A stretch of 64,000 bases of DNA. Source: Sphingomonas flavescens. GTDB taxonomy: Bacteria; Pseudomonadota; Alphaproteobacteria; Sphingomonadales; Sphingomonadaceae. Every line of letters starts with the position of its first letter. The first letter of the stretch is position 1. Below are positions 9,026-15,997 of the stretch, piece by piece. The position numbers were made by a program, and so were the translations under genes. The stretch spans positions 2,094,001 to 2,158,000 of the forward strand of contig NZ_CP133016.1 in NCBI RefSeq assembly GCF_030866745.1, in the 5' to 3' direction. The notes beneath the pieces are model-generated. The model did not search any database. It saw only the letters and a list, made by a program, of their open reading frames with translations, and had not been told where the DNA came from.

Positions 9026-10432
9026 ATGGCCGACAACGACCTCCTCCCCGACGCCCAGCCGCACGAATCGCAGTCCCCGGTCGACAAGGAAGACCGGCTG
9101 CGCACGGATTTCGTCGACAGCGTGCTGGATGCGGTCGAAGCCGGCGACGACGAGACCGCGCGCAATCTGGTCCAGCCTCTGCACCCGGCCGACGTTGCCG
9201 ACCTGATCGAGCTCGCCCGCGCCGATGAGCGCGAGGGCCTCGTCAAGGCGCTCGCCGGGATCATCAGCCCCGACGTGCTGGCCGAGCTCAACGATTACGT
9301 CCGTGAAGAGCTGATCGACGAGATGGAGCCGCAGCAGGTCGCGGACATCGCCGGTCAGCTGGACACGGACGACGCGGTCGCGTTGATCGAGGATCTCGAC
9401 GCCGACGACCAGCAGGCGGTGCTGCGGGCGATGGAGCCCGACGACCGCGCCGCGGTCGAGGAAGCCCTCAGCTTTCCGGAGGAGTCCGCCGGACGCCTCA
9501 TGCAGCGCGATCTGTGCGCGGTGCCGGAGCATTGGAAGGTCGGGCAGGTCATCGACTACCTGCGGTCGAACGCAGAGCTGCCGACGGACTTCTGGGAAGT
9601 GTTCGTGGTCAGTCCCGACCACCACCCGGTCGGAACGTGCAAGCTGTCGACCATCCTGCGAACGCCGCGGACGAAGATGGTCAGCGAGATCATGGCGCGC
9701 GAGCAGACCCTGATCCCGGTCGACATGGATCAGGAGGACGTCGCGAGGCGCTTCCAGAAGTACGCGCTCGTGTCCGCTGCGGTGACCGACGACAGTGGGC
9801 GTCTCGTCGGCATGATCACCGTCGACGACATCGTGCACATCATCCAGCAGGAGGCCGGCGAGGACATCACCTTGCTGTCCGGTGCGGGCGAAGGCGACAT
9901 CAACGAGCCCTTGCCGATGACCATCCGCACGCGCGTCGCGTGGCTGGTGGTGAACCTGGGCGCGACGATCTGCACCGCATCCGTGGTCGGCCTGTTCCGT
10001 GGCGAGATCGGGCGCTTCGCAATCCTCGCCGCGCTGATGCCAATCGTCTCGGCACTCGGCGGGAATGCGGGGACGCAGACTCTTGCAGTCGTGGTGCGCG
10101 CTCTGGCCACGAACCAGCTGACGAGCGCCAACACCGCGTGGATGCTGCTGCGCGAGTTCCGCATTGCGATTGCTAACGGCGCGGCGCTTGGCCTGGTTGG
10201 CGCAATCGGAAGCTACGTCGTCCTGGGTAACGCGACGCTCTCAGTGGTGTTCGGCATGGCGATGCTGATCAACAGCCTGGTCGCCGGCCTCGTCGGGGTG
10301 CTGGTGCCGGTCACGCTCGACAAGGCGCGTCTGGACCCGGCCGTGGCCTCGGCGGTTTTCGTGACCACGATGACCGACGTCATGGGTTTCTTCACCTTTC
10401 TCGGTCTCGCGGCGCTCTTCCTCGTTCCCTAA
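9026..10432 (+). CDS. mgtE: Magnesium transporter MgtE
   Basis: 468 residues with full MgtE architecture: a superhelical N-domain of acidic repeats (LHPADVADLIE, DTDDAVALIEDLDADDQQ), a CBS pair (about 160-285, with VSEIMARE and GMITVDDIVHII), then a five-helix membrane domain starting near RTRVAWLVVNLGA. The pore signature PIVSALGGNAGTQ is intact. MgtE is a dimeric Mg2+ channel gated by cytosolic Mg2+ bound between the N and CBS domains; the many Asp/Glu residues fit that. Start ATG 9026 has GGGAGC ahead of it. No riboswitch-like leader was recognised in the 107-base upstream gap. Confidence 0.95.
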   Translation: MADNDLLPDAQPHESQSPVDKEDRLRTDFVDSVLDAVEAGDDETARNLVQPLHPADVADLIELARADEREGLVKALAGIISPDVLAELNDYVREELIDEMEPQQVADIAGQLDTDDAVALIEDLDADDQQAVLRAMEPDDRAAVEEALSFPEESAGRLMQRDLCAVPEHWKVGQVIDYLRSNAELPTDFWEVFVVSPDHHPVGTCKLSTILRTPRTKMVSEIMAREQTLIPVDMDQEDVARRFQKYALVSAAVTDDSGRLVGMITVDDIVHIIQQEAGEDITLLSGAGEGDINEPLPMTIRTRVAWLVVNLGATICTASVVGLFRGEIGRFAILAALMPIVSALGGNAGTQTLAVVVRALATNQLTSANTAWMLLREFRIAIANGAALGLVGAIGSYVVLGNATLSVVFGMAMLINSLVAGLVGVLVPVTLDKARLDPAVASAVFVTTMTDVMGFFTFLGLAALFLVP

Positions 10433-10471
10433 ACGCTTGAAATCGCTGCGCTCTCGAAGCAAATCGCGCCC

Positions 10472-10873
10472 GTGCCGAAACTTCACATGACCAAGGTGGC
10501 ATTCGCCTGCCGCGACCTCGAGGCGCTCCAGGCGCGGATTGCTTCGCGCGCGGTCGGTGACGAGCTGCGCGTGCCGACGCGCATGCGTCCCAAGCGCGCT
10601 GCCGAGCTGGTCGGCGGGTCGCTGCACTGGATCGTGAAGCACCGGATTATCGCCCGGCAGGAAATTCTCAGTTTCGCGGACCGCGAGGACGGCCGCATCG
10701 ACATCGTCTGCTCGGCCGAGCTGGAGACCGTCGCCCCGATGCCGCGCCGTGCGCACCAGGGCTGGCGCTATCTTGAAAACGACGACGCGCCGTCGACCGA
10801 AGATGACGGCAGCGGGCTCGGCACACTGCCTCCGCGGCTCTACGGACGGCTCGCCGCTCTGGCCCTTTTATAG
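10472..10873 (+). CDS. DUF1489 family protein
   Basis: 133 residues starting at GTG 10472; ATG 10487 is an in-frame alternative. The pattern THMRPKRAAELVGGSLHWIVKHRIIARQEIL then PRRAHQGWRYLENDDAPS matches the alphaproteobacterial DUF1489 family, where xRRAxEl..GGSLYWV and GWRYL..EDAP are conserved. The function of the family is not established. The protein is soluble, about 15 kDa, and has no signal peptide. It follows mgtE by 39 bases on the same strand and may share its transcript. A perfect 6-base inverted repeat (GTCGGC/GCCGAC, 10873-10886) lies just after the stop and may be a weak hairpin. Confidence 0.78.
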   Translation: MPKLHMTKVAFACRDLEALQARIASRAVGDELRVPTRMRPKRAAELVGGSLHWIVKHRIIARQEILSFADREDGRIDIVCSAELETVAPMPRRAHQGWRYLENDDAPSTEDDGSGLGTLPPRLYGRLAALALL

Positions 10874-10921
10874 TCGGCGAGCCGACGTTATCGGACCCTC
10901 CAGTCAACAGGGAGGCTTCAC

Positions 10922-11599
10922 ATGACCACGCTCACCACGTCCGCGCTGATCGACTCGAAGGTCGCTGACCGCGCCATGCTCAGCCATCCCTTCTACCAGG
11001 CGTGGACCGAGGGACGGCTCCCGCTCGCCACGTTGCGCGACTACGCTCGTCAGTATTTCCATCACGTCGAAGCCTTTCCGCGCGCGGTGAGCGCGGTGCA
11101 CAGCGCCTGCCCGGATCGCGACGGCCGCCGGATGCTGGCCGAGAACCTGGCCGAGGAAGAAGGCATCGAGGCGGGCAAGCAGGATCACGCCAGCCTGTGG
11201 ATGATGTTCGCCTGCGGGCTCGGGGAAAGTGAAGACGCCGTGCGCGCACAGCAGCTGAACGGCGAGACGCAGACCCTGATCGACACGTTCCGCAAGCTGT
11301 CGCGGCAATCCTATGCCGCGGGCCTTGGCGCACTATACGCCTACGAAAGCCAGTTCCCCGGCGTCGCCAGCGCGAAGATCGAGGGTCTGATCGACCGCTA
11401 CGGCATCGAGGACGAGGCGACGCTGCGCTTCTTCCGCGTCCACGAAAGCGCGGACGTCGAGCATAGCGCGGTGTGCCGTTCACTGCTCGACCGCCTGACG
11501 GAGAATGAAAAGGCCGAAGCCGTCGCGGCCGGCGAAGAGCTTGCCGGCGCGCTGTGGAATTTCCTCTCGGGCGTGGAGGCCCGCGCGACGATCAATTAG
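10922..11599 (+). CDS. CADD-family diiron protein, putative p-aminobenzoate synthase
   Basis: 225 residues, all-helical, of the heme-oxygenase-like (TenA/PqqC/CADD) fold. Glu142, His174, Asp178 and His181 fall at the same numbers and spacing as metal ligands recalled for Chlamydia CADD. The remaining two ligand positions can be filled by the Glu78-80 cluster and His89, though their spacing differs slightly. Lys152, the sacrificed amino donor in CADD, and a Tyr at 25 near the position of scaffold Tyr27 are also present. CADD makes p-aminobenzoate for folate from its own side chains with O2. Strong AGGGAGG ribosome site. Function is inferred from residue conservation; the fold is more certain. 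Confidence 0.75.
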   Translation: MTTLTTSALIDSKVADRAMLSHPFYQAWTEGRLPLATLRDYARQYFHHVEAFPRAVSAVHSACPDRDGRRMLAENLAEEEGIEAGKQDHASLWMMFACGLGESEDAVRAQQLNGETQTLIDTFRKLSRQSYAAGLGALYAYESQFPGVASAKIEGLIDRYGIEDEATLRFFRVHESADVEHSAVCRSLLDRLTENEKAEAVAAGEELAGALWNFLSGVEARATIN

Positions 11600-12296
11600 T
11601 GGTTTTGCAGCCGCTGACGGTCGTCGAGCCGGCGACCTTCAGCGTGCAGGCCGGCCGTCCGGCAAAGCGGATGGTCGCGTTGCCCGTCCCGTCGACCTTC
11701 ACCGAATTGGTCACGTTGGCGTCGACGGTCGCTGCACCCTCGGCGCCGACGGTCGCATCAGTGGCCTGAAGATCGGACGCAATCAGTGTCGAAATTCCGC
11801 GGACGAGCGCCGTCAGCTTCTTGGTTTTCCCGGACAGCTTGGCATTTGCACTGCCGACCAGGCCAACATTCAGCTGGTCGACGTCGACGCTGTCGATCTG
11901 CGCGTCGCCCGCGCCTTGCACCGACAAGGCGAAGCTCAGTCCCTTCACGCGGGAAATGGATAGTGAGCCGGCGCCGTTGACCCAGGCGTTGCTGAGCTCG
12001 TGCACCCCGATCGCGATTTCGACAGGGCCGGCGTCGGCGCCCGGGTAGCCGCCCCACGACCCGCTTCCGGGATGCACCACCAAGGTGTCGCCGCGCACGT
12101 CGATGGCTACGCGATCGAGCGCGGCGTTATTTCCCGTGGCCTTGGCGAAGGGCGGAATGCCTGTCGTCACCGTGACCTTGTACGGCCCGTCGACCCGGAT
12201 CTTGGTGAAGCCCGAGACGCCGAAATTACGGCTGGCGGCGGAAGCCGGCGAAGCAATCGCGGCCAGCATCGCCGCGACGATCAGGGAGGTGCGCAT
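11592..12296 (-). CDS. Head GIN domain (DUF2807) protein 1, secreted
   Basis: 234 residues from ATG 12296, with an upstream AGGGAG-like site on its strand. A clear Sec signal peptide (MRTSLIVAAMLAAIASPASA) is followed by the DUF2807 pattern: NFGVSGFTKIRVDGPYKVTVTTG, then short beta repeats such as VNGAGSLSISRVKG and VQGAGDAQIDSVD. Such repeats form right-handed beta-solenoids on the cell surface or in the periplasm; no enzymatic role is known. It is the most diverged of three tandem paralogues and its tail (GRPACTLKVAGSTTVSGCK) has two cysteines. It converges with the CADD gene by 8 bases. Confidence 0.82.
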   Translation of the reverse strand: MRTSLIVAAMLAAIASPASAASRNFGVSGFTKIRVDGPYKVTVTTGIPPFAKATGNNAALDRVAIDVRGDTLVVHPGSGSWGGYPGADAGPVEIAIGVHELSNAWVNGAGSLSISRVKGLSFALSVQGAGDAQIDSVDVDQLNVGLVGSANAKLSGKTKKLTALVRGISTLIASDLQATDATVGAEGAATVDANVTNSVKVDGTGNATIRFAGRPACTLKVAGSTTVSGCKTTN

Positions 12297-12330
12297 GCGC
12301 CCACCTCCCACGATTGTGGTTAACGACCGC

Positions 12331-13062
12331 CTAAGAGCAGCGAACGTCACCCGAGCCGGCCTTGTTGATCTTGCACTTGGCGCCGCCGCTGATGTCGACG
12401 TCGCCATTCCCCATGATGTCCACGTCCGCAGTCCGCGTCGCGTGGGCACGCACGCTGCCCGATCCGGCGATCGACACCTTGATGTCCTCGGTCTGCAATT
12501 GCGCGGCATCGACATCGCCCGATCCGGCGATGTCATATTTGGCGGAAGCCGCCTTGCCCGCGCCCTTGATGCTGCCCGAGCCTGCGATGTCAACCTTCAG
12601 GTCCTGAACATCGAGCGTGCCCACGTCGAGGTCGCCCGAACCGGCGACGACGCCCTTGAAGTCGTCCGCTTTCACCTTGTCGATGCGGATGCCGCCCGAG
12701 CCGGCGATGGTCGCGCCGGTCAATTGCGGGACGGTGACCATCATCGTTGCCTTGCCGTGGGTCGACCAGCCGCCAAAGTTGAACCAGCTGCGCTTCTGGC
12801 CAGGGCGGATGATCAGCTTTCCATTCTTCACTTCGACGACCGTCTTCTCGAGAAGCTTTTGCGATCCGTTCGCCGACACGCTGGGGTTGGCGCCGGTGCG
12901 CACCTGCACCTCATACGGACCCGCGACCTCGATCTGTTCGAAATTGCCGACCTGATAGTTGCGCGAGACAGCCGGGCCAGCGTCCTCGTCGTCCGAGCTG
13001 TGCACGTTGCAGGCCGACAAGGCGGCGGATGCAGCGATGGTGGCGATGATGGTGGTACGCAT
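12331..13062 (-). CDS. Head GIN domain (DUF2807) lipoprotein 2
   Basis: 243 residues from ATG 13062. The N-terminus ends in a lipobox (LSAC, Cys18), so a membrane-anchored lipoprotein is predicted. The mature part has the family lead-in VGNFEQIEVAGPYEVQVRTG and about seven short repeats of the type IAGSGDVDAAQL. Its last 30 residues (GNGDVDISGGAKC...GSGDVRCS) are nearly the same as those of the next paralogue at 13124, evidence of tandem duplication. It lies 34 bases upstream of GIN protein 1 on the same strand. Role unknown; envelope or surface structure is the likely setting. Confidence 0.83.
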   Translation of the reverse strand: MRTTIIATIAASAALSACNVHSSDDEDAGPAVSRNYQVGNFEQIEVAGPYEVQVRTGANPSVSANGSQKLLEKTVVEVKNGKLIIRPGQKRSWFNFGGWSTHGKATMMVTVPQLTGATIAGSGGIRIDKVKADDFKGVVAGSGDLDVGTLDVQDLKVDIAGSGSIKGAGKAASAKYDIAGSGDVDAAQLQTEDIKVSIAGSGSVRAHATRTADVDIMGNGDVDISGGAKCKINKAGSGDVRCS

Positions 13063-13123
13063 GGTGTCAATTTCCCCGTTTATGCGGTGGATGATGCCAG
13101 AAAAGTCGCGCGCGGCAATGCCG

Positions 13124-14104
13124 TCAGGAACAGCGGACGTCGCCGGACCCGCCACCATGGATGGTGCACTTCGCGCCGCCGGTGACGCTGACATCGCCGG
13201 AGCCCATGATGGTGATGTCGGCAGAGTCGGACGCTTGCAGCGAGACATCGCCGGACCCGCAGATCGAGATGCGAGCTTCGGCGACTTCGACATCTTCGGC
13301 GCTGATGTCTCCCGATCCGGCGGTCTCGAACGAACCGTTGGTGATGGTGCCGCCATCGATCGAGCAGTCGCCGGACCCGAATAGCGAAAACCTCGCCTGA
13401 TCGACACTGATGTTGGCAATCGTCAGATCGCCGGATCCGGCGAGCGTCGCCTCGAACTCATCGCCTTCACATTGGTCGATCGATACGTCCCCGGAGCCAT
13501 TCACAGACAGCTTGAACGCTGACGACGCAATCGTTTCGATCGTCAGATCGCCTGAGCGGAGCAGCGAGACCTCGGCGCGGTCGCCGTTGAGTTCGTCGAT
13601 CTGGACGTCGCCCGATCCAGCCAAGGAAATCCTGGCGCTCCCGCTGGTCAGCGACTCGATGGAGACATCGCCGGAACCGCAACTGGCACATTCGAAAACA
13701 TCGCCTTCCACGCGGTCGATCGTCACATCGCCGGAGCCCGTCAGCTGCACCGATTTCAATTCTTCGAGCGTGACGACGATCGAAACAGCCTCGTCCAGAC
13801 CATCGTCCGTGCAACCGATAAACAGGCGCGCACCATCTTGCTCAATGGAAAGGGCGGCGAGGCCCTCGTCTGACCCGGAAGCTTCCACGCCGCAGCTCTC
13901 GCCAGTCTGAATTTCGACGTCGAACGGTCCGGACACGTGCACCTGGTCGAAGGGCTGCACGTCGAACGTTTTGTCCTCGCCGCGAACGTCATGCCGCGGA
14001 TGCCGACGGTCCCGGTCTCTCCGGCCATCGCGCTCCTGCTCGCGGCGGGCCTGATAATGCGTGACGATGGCTTCGAGTATCTCAATCGCGAGCTGGCGGG
14101 GCAT
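13124..14104 (-). CDS. Head GIN domain (DUF2807) protein 3 with 11 GSGD-type repeats, no signal peptide
   Basis: 326 residues from ATG 14104, with a perfect GGAGG ribosome site (14109-14113). After a helical, Arg-rich N-terminus (HYQARREQERDGRRDRDRR) comes the usual FDVQPFDQVHVSGPFDVEIQTG and then ten GSGD and one RSGD motifs about 20 residues apart, ending GSGDVRCS. This predicts a long regular beta-solenoid with acidic turns. Unlike its two paralogues it has neither signal peptide nor lipobox, and it contains about nine cysteines. An inverted repeat lies directly upstream. It is the first gene of the probable three-gene unit. Function unknown. Confidence 0.8.
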   Translation of the reverse strand: MPRQLAIEILEAIVTHYQARREQERDGRRDRDRRHPRHDVRGEDKTFDVQPFDQVHVSGPFDVEIQTGESCGVEASGSDEGLAALSIEQDGARLFIGCTDDGLDEAVSIVVTLEELKSVQLTGSGDVTIDRVEGDVFECASCGSGDVSIESLTSGSARISLAGSGDVQIDELNGDRAEVSLLRSGDLTIETIASSAFKLSVNGSGDVSIDQCEGDEFEATLAGSGDLTIANISVDQARFSLFGSGDCSIDGGTITNGSFETAGSGDISAEDVEVAEARISICGSGDVSLQASDSADITIMGSGDVSVTGGAKCTIHGGGSGDVRCS

Positions 14105-14120
14105 GACGACCTCCTAATCA

Positions 14121-14142
14121 GTGTATTACAACACCAATACAC
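14121..14142. promoter_or_regulatory. Palindromic operator candidate before GIN gene cluster
   Basis: A perfect inverted repeat GTGTATT-N8-AATACAC lies eight bases upstream of the GGAGG ribosome site of the GIN protein 3 gene and 95 bases before the divergent halogenase-like gene. Its size and symmetry fit binding by a dimeric repressor (GntR/PadR-type sites often have such TGTATTA half-sites). No such regulator is encoded next to it. Binding is inferred. Confidence 0.5.
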
Positions 14143-14237
14143 AATCGGAAGTTCCGTCGCAATGAGAATCCGTGTGTGGGGTTGCCCGTCGATGGAGGTT
14201 CGGTCGATACGACGCGACGACTATTGCGGAGAGACGG

Positions 14238-15836
14238 ATGGCAGCAGCCGACAAGCCGGTGCGGAGAGTCACGATCGTCGGCGGGGGAACCGCCGGGTGG
14301 ATGACCGCCGCCGTGCTATCCCAGTGGCTTAGCAAGGTTGAGATCACGCTGGTCGAATCTGAAGAGATCGGCACCGTGGGTGTGGGGGAGGCCACGATCC
14401 CACACATCCGCAATTTCTTCGCGCTGGCTGGGGTCGATATTCTGCAGATGATGGCCGCGACCAAGGCGACCTTCAAACTCGGGATTCAGTTCGTCGACTG
14501 GGGCGCGCCCGGCGAAAAGTACATTCACGGTTTCGGGAAGATCGGCCGCGACATGCTCTGGCTGCATCCCCACCAATTGTGGCTGGCCGCGCGTGAGCGG
14601 GCGCCGGATCAGGTGAAGCATTTCGACCATTATTCGCTCAACTGCGTGGCGTCGCTCCGCAACAAATTCGCCTTCCCCGACACGCGCAACCCGAACCTGC
14701 CGCTCGCGGATATCGATTACGCCTTTCACTTCGATGCATCGCTGCTCGCCCGCTTCCTCCGGACCGAAAGCGAAGCGCGGGGCGTGAAGCGTGTCGAAGG
14801 CCGCATCGTCCACGTGATCAAAAACGGTGAAAACGGCTACGTGGAAAAGGTCGTCCTGACCGACGGCCGCGAGGTTGAAGGCGACCTCTTCGTCGACTGC
14901 TCCGGAATGCGCGGGTTGCTGATCGGCGATGCGATGGGCATCGGCTACGAAAGCTGGAGCCGGTGGTTGCTGTGTGATCGTGCGCAGGCGGTGCCTTGCG
15001 AAAGCGTCGAACCGGTGACGCCCTATACCCGCTCCACGGCGAGGCGGGCAGGCTGGCAGTGGCGCATCCCGCTGCAGCACCGCATTGGCAACGGCTACGT
15101 CTATGCGTCCGGCCTCATCAGCGACGACGAGGTGGCGGGGTCGCTGCTGGCGGGACTCGATGGCGCCGCCCAAGCGGACCCCCGCCCAGTGAAGTTCGCC
15201 CCCGGGCGCAGGCTGGAGTCGTGGCACAAGAATGTTGTCGCGATCGGCCTTTCCTCGGGCTTTCTCGAGCCGCTGGAGTCGACCAGCATTCACCTCATCC
15301 AGACCGGCGTTCATCGCTTGCTCGCCATGTTCCCGGCGGAAAATTTCGCCGAGGCGGACGTCGCGGAATATAATCGCCAGGCGCGGACCGAATATGAGGA
15401 TGTCCGCGACTTCATTATCGCGCATTACAAGGTGACACGTCGAAGCGGCGATCCGTTTTGGGATCACGTGCGCGAAATGGACGTGCCGGACACATTGAAC
15501 GAGCGCTTCGACCTCTTCCGCTCATCCGGGCGCTTCTTCAAGCGCAGCGCTCAGGAACTGTTCGCCGAAGAAAGCTGGGTGCAGGTTCTGCTGGGCCAAG
15601 GTTTTGAGGCGCGCGCCGACCCAGTCACCGAATTCGTCCCCATCGATGACATCACAGGGTTCCTCAAGGACGTTGAAGAGGTCATCGACGAAGCTGCCGG
15701 CCGAATGATGGATCACGGCGAGTTCGTCCGCCGATTGCCGACCAGCACGGAGGCGGCCACCGCGCAGCTCAAGGCCGAAGCTGCTTCCCCGCAAGTCAGC
15801 TTCAGCCTGCGTTACGAAGGGTTTGGCGCGAGCTGA
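14238..15836 (+). CDS. Flavin-dependent tryptophan halogenase family protein 1
   Basis: 532 residues from ATG 14238. FAD-binding GGGTAGW is at 15-21, Lys80 (ATFKLG) matches the lysine that forms the halogenating species in PrnA (Lys79), the W273xW275xIP278 motif separates halogenases from other flavin monooxygenases, and Glu347 (EPLEST) matches the substrate-side catalytic Glu. All expected residues are therefore present. Enzymes of this type use FADH2, O2 and halide; a flavin reductase must act in trans and none is nearby. It lies just before a TonB receptor gene, as commonly seen in sphingomonads and Caulobacterales. The natural substrate is unknown and may not be free tryptophan. Confidence 0.88.
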   Translation: MAAADKPVRRVTIVGGGTAGWMTAAVLSQWLSKVEITLVESEEIGTVGVGEATIPHIRNFFALAGVDILQMMAATKATFKLGIQFVDWGAPGEKYIHGFGKIGRDMLWLHPHQLWLAARERAPDQVKHFDHYSLNCVASLRNKFAFPDTRNPNLPLADIDYAFHFDASLLARFLRTESEARGVKRVEGRIVHVIKNGENGYVEKVVLTDGREVEGDLFVDCSGMRGLLIGDAMGIGYESWSRWLLCDRAQAVPCESVEPVTPYTRSTARRAGWQWRIPLQHRIGNGYVYASGLISDDEVAGSLLAGLDGAAQADPRPVKFAPGRRLESWHKNVVAIGLSSGFLEPLESTSIHLIQTGVHRLLAMFPAENFAEADVAEYNRQARTEYEDVRDFIIAHYKVTRRSGDPFWDHVREMDVPDTLNERFDLFRSSGRFFKRSAQELFAEESWVQVLLGQGFEARADPVTEFVPIDDITGFLKDVEEVIDEAAGRMMDHGEFVRRLPTSTEAATAQLKAEAASPQVSFSLRYEGFGAS

Positions 15837-15893
15837 CTTCGTGTCGCTCAAGCCACAGCGTGGCGGAAATTCACGGCTGAACGAACGGTAGGA

Positions 15894-15922
15894 TTGACTC
15901 GGCCTGCGTGCGCGGCATTTAT
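15894..15922 (+). promoter_or_regulatory. Possible sigma-70 promoter for TonB receptor 1
   Basis: TTGACT at 15894-15899 and an AT-rich ATTTAT at 15917-15922 are 17 bases apart, upstream of the operator palindrome at 15956. Alphaproteobacterial -10 elements are loose, so this is a weak call. An operator about 35 bases past the -10 would act as a roadblock or by masking the initially transcribed region. Confidence 0.3.
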
Positions 15923-15955
15923 CCGGCCTTCGGTTAGCGAGGGCTCGGGCTTTTG

Positions 15956-15969
15956 TGTAACCGGTTACA
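15956..15969. promoter_or_regulatory. LacI-type operator upstream of TonB receptor 1
   Basis: The perfect palindrome TGTAACCGGTTACA has the central CG and ACCGGT core typical of LacI/GalR-family operators. The same 14 bases recur inside the longer palindrome at 24081-24100, next to the LacI-family gene of this locus. It sits about 29 bases before the GTG start of the receptor. Shared control of both sites by that regulator is inferred. Confidence 0.75.
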
Positions 15970-15997
15970 TCACCGAATCTCGGGAGAGGGGACCCAG

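Noticed and set aside
10873-10886. Terminator after the DUF1489 gene
   Set aside because: The stem is six bases with a two-base loop and no T-run; too weak to call.
12400-13750. Regularly spaced short DNA repeats (GATCCGGCGATG-like) suggesting CRISPR or a satellite
   Set aside because: The repeats follow the 20-residue GSGD protein repeat in frame, are imperfect, and have no unique spacers or cas genes.
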